Shown: one piece after another, positions 1 to 7,556 of the stretch | How positions within the stretch are numbered: position 1 is the first letter of the stretch | Layout of the letters: each line of letters opens with the position of its first letter | Assembly (NCBI RefSeq): GCF_016861975.1 | Contig: NZ_BOMB01000046.1 | Location: 1 to 64,000, forward strand | Origin: Actinocatenispora rupis | Lineage (GTDB): Bacteria > Actinomycetota > Actinomycetes > Mycobacteriales > Micromonosporaceae | DNA length: 64,000 nucleotides | Reading direction: 5' to 3' | Made by a program: the position numbers and the translations under genes | The notes under the pieces: generated by a model | Seen by the model: only the letters and a program-made list of their open reading frames with translations | Database searches by the model: none | What the model was told of the DNA's origin: nothing

Positions 1-14
1 AGAGTCAGCCACCC

Positions 15-806
15 GTGGCGGCCGGAACCGGGGACGCCCCAGCTGACGGAGCACCGTCCGATGTGGACAGGTTCGGGTACCTGGTGGGGTTGGGGGACGA
101 CGCGCTGGTCGCCGCGCAGCGGTTGGCGGAGTGGACGGCGAACGCGCCGGAGCTGGAGGAGGACGTCGCGCTGGCGAACATCGCGCTCGACCAGCTCGGG
201 CAGGCGCGCCTGCTGCTGTCGTACGCGGCGGAGGTGGAGGGTGCCGGCCGTGACGAGGATTCCCTTGCGTACCAACGGGGTGAGCGCGAGTTCCGGAACT
301 GTCAGCTGGTCGAGCTGCCGAACGGCGACTTCGCGGTGACGATCGCGAAGCTGCTGTTCCTCGCCACGTACCAGCACGGGTTGTACGCGGCGCTCCGGTC
401 GTCGACGGACCGGCGGCTGGCGGCGATCGCGGCGAAGGCCACGAAGGAGACGGCGTACCACGTGGAGCACGCGGCGCTGTGGACGCGCCGGCTCGGCGAC
501 GGTACGGCGGTGGGGCACGAGCGGATGACGGCGGCGGTCGAGCAGGTCTGGCCGTACACGCACGAGCTGTTCTCCGACTGGGTACCGCACGGTCTGGTCG
601 CCGCGGGCGTGGCCGTGGCGCCCGGTACGCTGCGCGCCGACTGGTTGTCCACTGTGGAGTCCGCGCTGGCGGAGGCGACGGTGCCGCGGCCGGACGACGG
701 CTGGCGGCCCGGCGGTGGCCGGGACGGCGTGCACACCGAGGCGATGGGCTACCTGCTCGCCGAACTCCAGTACCTGCACCGGATCTTCCCGGGTGCGGCA
801 TGGTGA
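15..806 (+). CDS. paaC: 1,2-phenylacetyl-CoA epoxidase subunit PaaC
   Basis: Structural subunit of the ring 1,2-phenylacetyl-CoA epoxidase, which opens aerobic phenylacetate degradation in the cytoplasm. The 263-residue product is an all-helical ferritin-like protein of normal PaaC length, with the family's C-terminal block (TEAMGYLLAELQYLHRIFP). PaaC partners the catalytic diiron subunit PaaA. PaaA and PaaB should lie just upstream, outside the window. The GTG start at 15 is the first in-frame start. The stop overlaps the paaD start, so the genes are translationally coupled. The full 5' context is not visible, but the paaC-D-E order makes the call secure. Confidence 0.95.
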   Translation: MAAGTGDAPADGAPSDVDRFGYLVGLGDDALVAAQRLAEWTANAPELEEDVALANIALDQLGQARLLLSYAAEVEGAGRDEDSLAYQRGEREFRNCQLVELPNGDFAVTIAKLLFLATYQHGLYAALRSSTDRRLAAIAAKATKETAYHVEHAALWTRRLGDGTAVGHERMTAAVEQVWPYTHELFSDWVPHGLVAAGVAVAPGTLRADWLSTVESALAEATVPRPDDGWRPGGGRDGVHTEAMGYLLAELQYLHRIFPGAAW

Positions 807-1303
807 CCGGCGCCGGTACGGCACCCGCGGCGGCGGTGGCGCTGCGCGAGATCGCCGGCGCCGTACCGGATCCGGAGCTGCGCGTGGTGTCGATCGCGGA
901 GCTGGGCATCCTGCGCGACGTGTCGACGGGTCCACAGGGGACGGTCGTGACGATCACCCCGACGTACTCGGGATGCCCGGCGCTGGCGACGATCGCGGCC
1001 GACGTACGGGACGCGCTGGCCGCCGCGGGGGCGCCGGACGCGGAGGTACGGGTGGCGCTGGACCCGCCGTGGAGTACGGACGACATCACCGCGGCGGGTC
1101 GCGCGAAGCTGGCCGGCGCGGGCATCGCGCCGCCCGGTCCGACCCGGCTGGCCGGACCGGTGGCGCTACCGCTCGCGGTACGCTGCCCGCGCTGCGGATC
1201 GGCGGAAACCGTTGAGCTGTCCCGGTTCTCGGCGACCCCGTGCACCGCGCTGTGGCGTTGCACGTCCTGCGCCGAACCGTTCGACCGGGTCAAGGAGCAC
1301 TGA
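800..1303 (+). CDS. paaD: 1,2-phenylacetyl-CoA epoxidase maturation subunit PaaD
   Basis: Accessory protein thought to help assemble or insert metal clusters in the PaaABCE epoxidase. The product has 167 residues: an N-terminal MIP18/DUF59-type domain (about residues 15-105, with GCPA near the middle) and a C-terminal zinc-ribbon-like segment with CPRC near residue 129 and CTSC near 154. ATG at 800 overlaps the paaC stop; GTG at 803 in the same frame is an equally possible start. The frame stays open further upstream, but that part is a shadow of paaC. It ends in an ATGA overlap with paaE, as expected for one operon. Confidence 0.93.
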   Translation: MVTGAGTAPAAAVALREIAGAVPDPELRVVSIAELGILRDVSTGPQGTVVTITPTYSGCPALATIAADVRDALAAAGAPDAEVRVALDPPWSTDDITAAGRAKLAGAGIAPPGPTRLAGPVALPLAVRCPRCGSAETVELSRFSATPCTALWRCTSCAEPFDRVKEH

Positions 1304-2406
1304 TGCCGACCGTGACCGTGCGCCGGCCGCAGCGGCGCCGCCCCGAGTTCCACAAGCTGCCGGTGACGGCGATCGACCGCCTCACCGACGACGCGTACGC
1401 GCTGACGTTCGGGGTGCCGGACGAGCTGCGCGAGACGTTCCGGTTCCGGGCCGGGCAGCACCTGACGTTGCGGCACGCGGACGGCGCCGACGTGCGCCGC
1501 TCGTACTCGATCTGCTCGACGCCGGCGGAGCTGGCCGAGACCGGCGCGCTGCGGGTCGGGGTGCGGCTGATCCCCGGCGGCGCCTTCTCCGCGTACGTCG
1601 CGGACGGGTTGGCGGAGGGCGACCGGATCGAGGTGATGCCGCCGCTCGGGCACTTCACCACCGACCTGGATCCGTTGCGCCGCAAGCACTACGCCGCGAT
1701 CGTCGCGGGCAGCGGGATCACCCCGGTGCTGTCCCTGGTCGCCACCGCGCTCGCCATCGAGCCGCACAGCCGATTTACCCTGCTGTACGGCAACCGTGAC
1801 TCGCGTTCGGTGATGTTCGCCGAGGAGCTGGCCGACCTCAAGGACCGGTACCCGGCGCGGCTGCACCTGGTGCACGTGCTGTCCCGGGAGCCGCAGGACG
1901 CCGAGCTGCTGTCCGGCCGGCTGGATCCGGACCGGTTGCGCCGCGTGCTTCCCGCGCTGGTACCACCGTCCACTGTGGACGAATGGTTCCTGTGCGGGCC
2001 GTACGGGATGGTCGTGGGGGCGCAGCACGTGCTCGCCGAGTCCGGGGTGGCCGACGGGGCGGTGCACACCGAGCTGTTCCACGTCGCCGAGGAGCCCCCG
2101 CCGCCGCCGTCCGCGCCGCCCGAGACCGGCGGCAGCGAGGTCACGATCCGGCTCGACGGGCGCGCCAGCACCTTCCGCATGCGGTACGACGAGCGGATCC
2201 TCGACCGGGCCATGGAGGTCCGCAGCGAGCTGCCGTACTCGTGCCGCGGCGGAGTCTGCTCCACCTGCCGCGCCCGGGTCGTCGACGGCGAGGTACGGAT
2301 GGCCCGCAACTTCGCGCTGGAGCCGGACGAGCTGGCCGCCGGGTACGTGCTGACCTGCCAGTCCAGTCCGGTCACCGAGCAGGTCACCGTCGACTACGAC
2401 GGCTGA
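1303..2406 (+). CDS. paaE: 1,2-phenylacetyl-CoA epoxidase reductase subunit PaaE
   Basis: NAD(P)H-dependent reductase that feeds electrons to the PaaA diiron centre. The 367-residue protein has a ferredoxin-reductase FAD domain (RSYSICS near residue 65, then GSGITPVLS for NAD(P)H binding) up to about residue 250. A C-terminal plant-type 2Fe-2S domain follows, with the cluster cysteines in SCRGGVCSTCR and TCQSS. The start ATG overlaps the paaD stop (ATGA). Two structured proline-rich linker stretches separate the domains. It is the last gene of the paa operon; a GC-rich imperfect hairpin near 2421-2455 may end the transcript. Confidence 0.95.
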   Translation: MPTVTVRRPQRRRPEFHKLPVTAIDRLTDDAYALTFGVPDELRETFRFRAGQHLTLRHADGADVRRSYSICSTPAELAETGALRVGVRLIPGGAFSAYVADGLAEGDRIEVMPPLGHFTTDLDPLRRKHYAAIVAGSGITPVLSLVATALAIEPHSRFTLLYGNRDSRSVMFAEELADLKDRYPARLHLVHVLSREPQDAELLSGRLDPDRLRRVLPALVPPSTVDEWFLCGPYGMVVGAQHVLAESGVADGAVHTELFHVAEEPPPPPSAPPETGGSEVTIRLDGRASTFRMRYDERILDRAMEVRSELPYSCRGGVCSTCRARVVDGEVRMARNFALEPDELAAGYVLTCQSSPVTEQVTVDYDG

Positions 2407-2475
2407 CCGGATCGTTCCGGGGGCCGGCCGGATCCGGGCTGGCCGGCGGCCCGTCGCGCGGGCGAGCATGGAGGC

Positions 2476-3060
2476 ATGACCGCAGCGACGATCGTGATCG
2501 ACGTACAGGAATCGTTCCGGACTCGGCCCCTGTGGGCGGCGAACTCCAACCCGGACATCGTGCCGAAGGTGAACCGGCTCGTGGCCGCCGCGCGCGACCG
2601 CGGCGACACCGTCGTCTGGGTGCTGCACACCGAGCCCGGCACCGGCGGCGCGTTCGACCCGGCCGAGGGGCACGTACGCCTGATGGCCGGGCTCGAACCG
2701 CTCGACGGCGAGCCGCTCCTCACCAAGACCTCGCACAACGCCTTCACCACGACCAACCTCCAGCAACTGCTGACCGCCCGCGGCGTACGGTCGCTGACGG
2801 TTGCCGGGATCCGTACCGAGCAGTGCTGCGAGACGACCGCCCGGCTCGCCTCCGACCTCGGGTACGACGTGACGTTCGCGATCGACGCGACCGCCACCAA
2901 CCCGATCGAGCACCCCGACGCGCCGCCCGGCCGTACCGTGGAGGAGATCCTGGCGGACCCGCGGACGCTGTCGACCGACGCGATCCTCACCCGCACCCGG
3001 TACGCGCTGGCCGGCCGCTTCGCCACCGTCGCCACCGTCGACGAACTGACCGGATCATGA
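2476..3060 (+). CDS. isochorismatase-family cysteine hydrolase
   Basis: Predicted cytoplasmic amidase/hydrolase of the isochorismatase (nicotinamidase-like) family, 194 residues. The catalytic triad is visible: D9 in VIDVQ, K84 in LTKTS and C117 in EQCCETTA. The substrate cannot be told from sequence; nicotinamide-like amides, carbamates and similar compounds are all possible. ATG 2476 follows GGAGG at 2470-2474, spaced too closely for a good Shine-Dalgarno; GAGCAT at 2464-2469 six bases before the ATG could instead be a leaderless -10. The gene ends in an ATGA overlap with a GlxA-type regulator, so the hydrolase and regulator are co-expressed. Confidence 0.88.
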   Translation: MTAATIVIDVQESFRTRPLWAANSNPDIVPKVNRLVAAARDRGDTVVWVLHTEPGTGGAFDPAEGHVRLMAGLEPLDGEPLLTKTSHNAFTTTNLQQLLTARGVRSLTVAGIRTEQCCETTARLASDLGYDVTFAIDATATNPIEHPDAPPGRTVEEILADPRTLSTDAILTRTRYALAGRFATVATVDELTGS

Positions 3061-3974
3061 CCACCGTCGCGTTCGTACTGGTGCCCGGCCTGCACCTGCT
3101 GGACCTGGCCGGGCCGGCGCAGGCGTTCTCCGCCGCCACCGACCTCGGCCACCCGTACGACCTGCGGTACGTGGCCGAGCAGCCGGACGTACCGACCGCG
3201 CAGGGCGTCACGCTGCACGCCGACCTGTCGTGGCCGGCGCTCGGCCCGGACGACCTGGTCCTCGTACCGGGCTGGCGGGCGTCGCTGCTGCGCGGCCCGA
3301 CCCCGATCGGTTCGGCGACGGCGCAACGGATCGCCGACCATCACGCCGCCGGCGGTACCGTCGCCAGCGTCTGCGCGGGTGCCGACGCGCTCGGCCGTGC
3401 GGGGCTGCTCGACGGCCGCCGGTGCACCACGCACCACGAGGTGCAGGAGGAGTTCGCCCGGCGGTACCCGCGGGCCACGGTGGTCCGCGACGTGCTCTAC
3501 GTCGTCGACGGCCGCGTCGTCACCTCCGCCGGCATCGCCAGCGGCATCGACCTGGCGCTGCACCTGATCGCCACCCGGCACGGCCCCGCGCTCGCCGCCC
3601 GCGTCGCCCGTTCCATGGTCGTGTACGCCCGGCGCAACGGGGACGCGCCGCAGGCCAGCGCGCTGCTGCGGCACCGCGCGCACGTGTCCGACTCGGTACA
3701 CCGGGCGCAGGACCTGATCGACGAGCGCTTCGCTGAACCGCTCCCGCTCGCCGATCTCGCCGCCAGGACCGGCGTCAGCGAGCGCACCCTGACCCGCCGG
3801 TTCACCGCCGCGACCGGCCTCACCCCGCTCCGGTACCAGCAGTCGTTGCGGGTGGAGCGCGCCCGGTACCTGATCGGGCAGGGCGCGAGCGTGGAGTCGG
3901 CGGCGCGCGCGGTGGGCTTCACGGACGCCCGCATGCTGCGGACGCTGCGCGGCCGTACGGACGAGACCGTCTGA
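3057..3974 (+). CDS. GlxA-family transcriptional regulator (DJ-1/PfpI plus AraC HTH)
   Basis: The 305-residue regulator joins an N-terminal DJ-1/PfpI (class I amidotransferase-like) sensor domain, about residues 4-165, to a C-terminal AraC/XylS double helix-turn-helix, about 215-300. The nucleophile-elbow motif SVCAGA is present, with the cysteine near residue 106. The HTH part shows the usual LADLAARTGVSERTLTRRF and VGFTDARMLR blocks. ATG 3057 overlaps the stop of the cysteine hydrolase, which suggests that hydrolase and its metabolite are linked to the regulator. The frame is open upstream, but only as a shadow of the neighbouring gene. Confidence 0.9.
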   Translation: MTTVAFVLVPGLHLLDLAGPAQAFSAATDLGHPYDLRYVAEQPDVPTAQGVTLHADLSWPALGPDDLVLVPGWRASLLRGPTPIGSATAQRIADHHAAGGTVASVCAGADALGRAGLLDGRRCTTHHEVQEEFARRYPRATVVRDVLYVVDGRVVTSAGIASGIDLALHLIATRHGPALAARVARSMVVYARRNGDAPQASALLRHRAHVSDSVHRAQDLIDERFAEPLPLADLAARTGVSERTLTRRFTAATGLTPLRYQQSLRVERARYLIGQGASVESAARAVGFTDARMLRTLRGRTDETV

Positions 3975-3983
3975 CCCGGCCGG

Positions 3984-3989
3984 TAGATT
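3984..3989 (+). promoter_or_regulatory. candidate leaderless -10 element of the WYL regulator
   Basis: TAGATT lies eight bases before the GTG at 3998 and no Shine-Dalgarno sequence is visible. This is the TAnnnT-to-start arrangement known for leaderless actinobacterial mRNAs, and it supports GTG 3998 as the start. No convincing -35 was found. Confidence 0.5.
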
Positions 3990-3997
3990 CACCACCC

Positions 3998-4723
3998 GTG
4001 AACCGCACCGACCGGCTGTACGCCATGGTCGAGGAGCTGCGCGCGGTCGCGCCCCGGCCCCGCAGCGCGCGGTGGCTGGCCGCCCGGTTCGAGGTCAGCG
4101 CCCGTACCGTCGAGCGCGACCTGGCCGCGTTGCAGCAGGCCGGCGTGCCGATCCACGCGCGGACGGGACGGTCCGGCGGCTACGTGCTCGACCCGGCCCG
4201 TACGCTGCCGCCGCTGGCGATCACCGCCACCGAGGCGACCGCGCTCGCCGCCGGGCTGCACGCGCTCGCCGCCTCGCCGTTCGCCGACACCGCGCGCACC
4301 GCCCTGCAGAAGATCCTCGCCGTACTCCCCGCCTCCGAGCGGGCCGCCGCCGCAGACCTCGCCGACCGGGTACGGATGATCGGCCCGCCCGCGGAGGTAC
4401 GCGTACCGGACGCCGTACGGGTCGCGCTCGCCGGGCGGCGCGTGCTGCGCCTGGCGTACACGGACCGGGGTGGGGCGGTGAGCGAGCGTGACGTCGAGCC
4501 GGTCGGGTTCCTCGGCGGCGACCACTGGTACCTGATCGGGTGGTGCCGGCTGCGCGACGGCGTACGCGGGTTCCGGCTGGATCGGATCGTGGCGGCCGAG
4601 TCGCTCGCCGAGGTGGCGCCGCCGCGGCCGGTCGACCTGTCCGCCGTGGACGCGCTCGGGCACGAGCTCGTCGGCCTCGACGTGATCGCAAACACCGACA
4701 GGACGGTGTCGCGGTGCGGGTGA
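3998..4723 (+). CDS. WYL-domain transcriptional regulator
   Basis: The 241-residue DNA-binding regulator has a DeoR-like winged helix at about residues 5-60 ([26 protein letters not shown]) and a WYL domain at about 135-215 ([10 protein letters not shown], then [21 protein letters not shown]). WYL proteins sense ligands or nucleic acids and often control neighbouring genes. The following NTF2-like gene begins 43 bases downstream and carries an 11-bp inverted repeat in front of its start, so it is the obvious target candidate. The start is chosen for the leaderless -10 at 3984-3989. Confidence 0.9.
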   Translation: MNRTDRLYAMVEELRAVAPRPRSARWLAARFEVSARTVERDLAALQQAGVPIHARTGRSGGYVLDPARTLPPLAITATEATALAAGLHALAASPFADTARTALQKILAVLPASERAAAADLADRVRMIGPPAEVRVPDAVRVALAGRRVLRLAYTDRGGAVSERDVEPVGFLGGDHWYLIGWCRLRDGVRGFRLDRIVAAESLAEVAPPRPVDLSAVDALGHELVGLDVIANTDRTVSRCG

Positions 4724-4724
4724 A

Positions 4725-4764
4725 CGATGGTTCCCGGATCGCTTGACACGAAAGGGAACCACCG
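4725..4764. promoter_or_regulatory. 11-bp inverted repeat before the NTF2-like gene
   Basis: CGATGGTTCCC (4725-4735) and GGGAACCACCG (4754-4764) form an inverted repeat with 10 of 11 positions matching and an 18-base spacer. The right arm overlaps the likely ribosome binding region AAAGGGAA of the gene starting at 4767. It could be an operator for the adjacent WYL regulator or an mRNA hairpin that hides the Shine-Dalgarno. The two readings cannot be separated from sequence alone. Confidence 0.5.
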
Positions 4765-4766
4765 AC

Positions 4767-5288
4767 ATGAACGACACCACGAACACCGACACCATGAACC
4801 CCGACACCATGAACCCCGACACCACGAACACCGACACCACGAACACCGACACCACGAACACCGGCACCGGTGCCGCCGCCGACGACGCGCACCGGCACGG
4901 CGTACGCCTGTGGCAGGACTGGACCGACCTGTGGAACGGGGAGCTGGCCATCGGCCCGCGGATGCTCACCGACGACTTCCGGGTCCTGTTCGGCAGCCAG
5001 ACCGCGGCCGACAGCGGCGCCGACGACCTGGCCGGCGGGCAGGCGACCGCCGACTGGATCGGCGCCTTCCGCGCCCGGTACCGCGAGCTGCGGTACCGCA
5101 CCGAGGTCGGCCCGATCGTCGGCGGTGACGGCACCGCCGGGTACGTCACCTGCCGCTGGATCGCCGACGCCGTCGACGCCGACGGTACGGAGCGGCAGGT
5201 CGCCGGGCACGACATCCTCCGGGTACGCGGGGACCGGGTCGACCGCGCCTGGTCCGTCACCGGCCTCCGGAACCTCCTCGACCGCTGA
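4767..5288 (+). CDS. NTF2-like (SnoaL-type) protein with Asn/Thr/Asp repeat N-terminus
   Basis: The 173-residue protein. Residues about 1-35 are a low-complexity Asn/Thr/Asp/Met repeat encoded by a 15-bp minisatellite. Residues about 45-173 look like a nuclear-transport-factor-2 fold domain ([12 protein letters not shown], then [10 protein letters not shown] and [11 protein letters not shown]), a fold used by small isomerases, hydrolases and many ligand-binding proteins. No catalytic role can be assigned. ATG 4767 has AAAGGGA upstream at good spacing; an in-frame TTG at 4743 is less likely. An inverted repeat immediately upstream and the adjacent WYL gene suggest regulation by that protein. 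Confidence 0.75.
   Translation: MNDTTNTDTMNPDTMNPDTTNTDTTNTDTTNTGTGAAADDAHRHGVRLWQDWTDLWNGELAIGPRMLTDDFRVLFGSQTAADSGADDLAGGQATADWIGAFRARYRELRYRTEVGPIVGGDGTAGYVTCRWIADAVDADGTERQVAGHDILRVRGDRVDRAWSVTGLRNLLDR
4770..4871 (+). repeat. 15-bp in-frame minisatellite
   Basis: Five 15-bp units (AACACCGACACCACG and close variants) run from 4782 to 4856, with a shortened unit before and a degenerate one after. They encode N-T/P-D-T-T/M pentapeptides. Because the period is a multiple of three, unit gain or loss would change only the length of the protein N-terminus. Confidence 0.9.
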
Positions 5289-5351
5289 CCGTGCCGGACA
5301 CCACCGGGCGATTCGCCCCGCGTACCGGGTGGGGCGTGGTGAGGTGGTGGC

Positions 5352-6317
5352 ATGGCGGAACTCGGCAGGCTCGGGCTGGTACTGCACCCGCGGCGGGACG
5401 TGTCGGCGGTGACCGGCGCCGTCGTCGACTGGGCCGGCCGGCGCGGGGTCGCGGTGCACGTCGCCGAGTTCGACGGGCACCGCGTACCGGGTGCGGTGCC
5501 GGTGCCGGAGGCGGAACTCGCCAGCTCCGACGCGCTGGTCAGCGTCGGCGGCGACGGCACCATGCTCGGCGCGCTGCGGCTCGTCGTCGACGACCCCCGC
5601 CCCGTACTCGGGGTCAACATGGGCCGGCTCGGCTTCCTCGTGGAGATCGAGCCGCCCGAACTGCTCGGCGCGCTCGACCGGCTCGCCGCCGGCGACGTCA
5701 CCGTGGAACACCACAGCTGCCTGCGCATCACCATCGGTACGGACCGGCGCGTCGCGTTCAACGACCTGGCGCTGTCCCGCCGGCCCGGCGACGGCACCGT
5801 CAACGCCATCCTCACCATCGACGACCAGCAGTACGGGTACTACCGGGCGGACGCGGTGATCATGGCCACGCCCACCGGTTCCACCGCGCACAGCTACTCG
5901 GCCGGCGGGCCGCTGCTGTCCCCGGTCACCGACGCCGTGGTCATCACCCCGGTCGCGCCGATGTCCGGCATCAGCCGCCCCCTCGTACTCGGGGCCGGGG
6001 AACGCGTCGAGTTCGACCTGCTGCCGGCCCCGCCGCAGCCGGCCGGGCCGGGGCGGTCCGGTACGGACGAGGAGCCGGTCGGCCGGGCCGCGGTCGAGAC
6101 CGACGGCCAGGTCGTCGACCACCTCGAACCCGGCCGTACGGTGCACGCCGAGCTGCACCGCGACGCCGGCCTCGTCGTACGGCTGGACGTGCGGGTCCAC
6201 CGGCAGCGCAGCCAGGCCAAGCTCAGCCTGCTCGACCTGCCGCTGCTGCCCGAGCAGCTGCGCGAACTCCTGCCCGCGCACGTACGGGACCGGCTGGCGC
6301 GCCGCGAACCGCCGTGA
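5352..6317 (+). CDS. nadK: NAD kinase
   Basis: ATP-NAD kinase making NADP in the cytoplasm; 321 residues, normal for the family. Motifs present: GGDGT at residues 66-70 (phosphate binding and catalytic aspartate), FNDLALS at about 136-142 (the usual Asn-Glu is Asn-Asp here), and the glycine-rich TPTGSTAHSYSAGG at 173-186. ATG 5352 follows GAGGTGG at 5341-5347. It stands alone between the NTF2-like gene and mqnC. Actinobacterial NAD kinases are often next to recN and tlyA, which are absent here, so this may be a second paralogue; that is inference. Confidence 0.9.
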   Translation: MAELGRLGLVLHPRRDVSAVTGAVVDWAGRRGVAVHVAEFDGHRVPGAVPVPEAELASSDALVSVGGDGTMLGALRLVVDDPRPVLGVNMGRLGFLVEIEPPELLGALDRLAAGDVTVEHHSCLRITIGTDRRVAFNDLALSRRPGDGTVNAILTIDDQQYGYYRADAVIMATPTGSTAHSYSAGGPLLSPVTDAVVITPVAPMSGISRPLVLGAGERVEFDLLPAPPQPAGPGRSGTDEEPVGRAAVETDGQVVDHLEPGRTVHAELHRDAGLVVRLDVRVHRQRSQAKLSLLDLPLLPEQLRELLPAHVRDRLARREPP

Positions 6318-6367
6318 GGGCCGTCGCCCGCAACCGGCGGCGGACGAGCGGCGCCCGGGGCACCGCG

Positions 6368-6373
6368 TACCCT
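6368..6373 (+). promoter_or_regulatory. candidate leaderless -10 element of mqnC
   Basis: TACCCT sits exactly seven bases before the GTG start at 6381, with no Shine-Dalgarno between. It matches the TAnnnT spacing of leaderless promoters and supports the chosen mqnC start. Confidence 0.5.
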
Positions 6374-6380
6374 CGGGTCC

Positions 6381-7556
6381 GTGACGGAGAACCGGGTTGT
6401 CGACGAGATCCTGCAGCGTGCGGCGGACGGCGGGCGGATCACGCCCGAGGAGGCGCTGCTCGCGTACACCGATGCGCCGTTCCACGCGCTGGGCGAGGCG
6501 GCCGACGTGGTGCGCCGCCGGCGGTACCCGGACAACATCGTCACGTACATCATCGAACGCAACATCAACTACACGAACGTGTGCCTCACGGCCTGCAAGT
6601 TCTGTGCGTTCTACCGGGCGCCGAAGCACGCCGGCGGCTGGGTGCGCGACCTCGACGAGATCCTCGCCCGCTGCGCCGAGACCGTCGAGCTGGGCGGCAC
6701 CCAGATCATGTTCCAGGGCGGCCACCACCCCGACTTCGGCGTCGAGTACTACGAGACGACGTTCGCGGCGATCAAGGAGCGCTTCCCCGAGCTGGTGATC
6801 CACTCGCTGGGCGCCAGCGAGATCGTGCACATGGCGAAGGTGTCCGGCGTGTCGACCGAGGAGGCGCTGCGGCGCATCCACACCGCCGGCCTCGACTCGC
6901 TGGCCGGCGCCGGCGCCGAGATCCTGCCCGCCCGGCCGCGCACGGTCATCGCGCCGCTCAAGGAGTCCGGCGAGCGCTGGCTGGAGGTCATGGAGCAGGC
7001 GCACGGCATGGGCATCGAGTCCACCGTGACGATGCTCATGGGTACCGGTGAGACCAACGCGGAGCGCATCGAGCACCTGCGGATGATCCGTGACGTACAG
7101 GACCGGAGCGGCGGTTTCCGCTCCTTCATCCCGTACACGTACCAGCCGGAGAACAACCACCTGAAGGGCCGCACCCAGGCGACGAACCAGGAGTACCTGC
7201 GGCTGCTCGCGGTGGCCCGGCTGTTCCTGGACAACGTGAACCACCTGCAGTCGTCCTGGCTGACCACCGGCAAGGACGTCGGCCAGCTCTCGCTGCACAT
7301 GGGCGTCGACGACCTCGGGTCGATCATGCTGGAGGAGAACGTGATCTCCTCCGCCGGCGCGCGGCACCGCTCCAACCTGCTCCAGCTCGTCTGGATGATC
7401 CGCAACGCGGACCGCATCCCGGCCCAGCGGGACACCCTCTACAACCACCTGCGGGTGCACCACACGCCCGCCGACGACCCGACCGACGAGCGGGTGCGGT
7501 CGCACGTGTCGTCGATCGCGCTCGACGACCCGCGTACCCGGCTCAACCTGGTCTGA
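6381..7556 (+). CDS. mqnC: cyclic dehypoxanthine futalosine synthase MqnC
   Basis: Radical-SAM enzyme of the futalosine menaquinone pathway that cyclises dehypoxanthinyl futalosine. The 391-residue protein has the 4Fe-4S/SAM motif C68-x3-C72-x2-C75 (CLTACKFC), with the downstream GGHHPDFG, LMGTGET and QSSWLTTGKD blocks typical of MqnC rather than of the paralogues MqnE or CofH. It indicates the organism makes menaquinone by the futalosine route. The last 14 bases overlap the end of the convergent permease gene. It belongs functionally with menG and menJ a few kilobases downstream. Confidence 0.95.
   Translation: MTENRVVDEILQRAADGGRITPEEALLAYTDAPFHALGEAADVVRRRRYPDNIVTYIIERNINYTNVCLTACKFCAFYRAPKHAGGWVRDLDEILARCAETVELGGTQIMFQGGHHPDFGVEYYETTFAAIKERFPELVIHSLGASEIVHMAKVSGVSTEEALRRIHTAGLDSLAGAGAEILPARPRTVIAPLKESGERWLEVMEQAHGMGIESTVTMLMGTGETNAERIEHLRMIRDVQDRSGGFRSFIPYTYQPENNHLKGRTQATNQEYLRLLAVARLFLDNVNHLQSSWLTTGKDVGQLSLHMGVDDLGSIMLEENVISSAGARHRSNLLQLVWMIRNADRIPAQRDTLYNHLRVHHTPADDPTDERVRSHVSSIALDDPRTRLNLV

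Noticed and set aside
4743-4748. TTGACA as a -35 promoter element before the NTF2-like gene
   Set aside because: A -10 at 16-18 bp would fall on or after the start codon with no matching hexamer.
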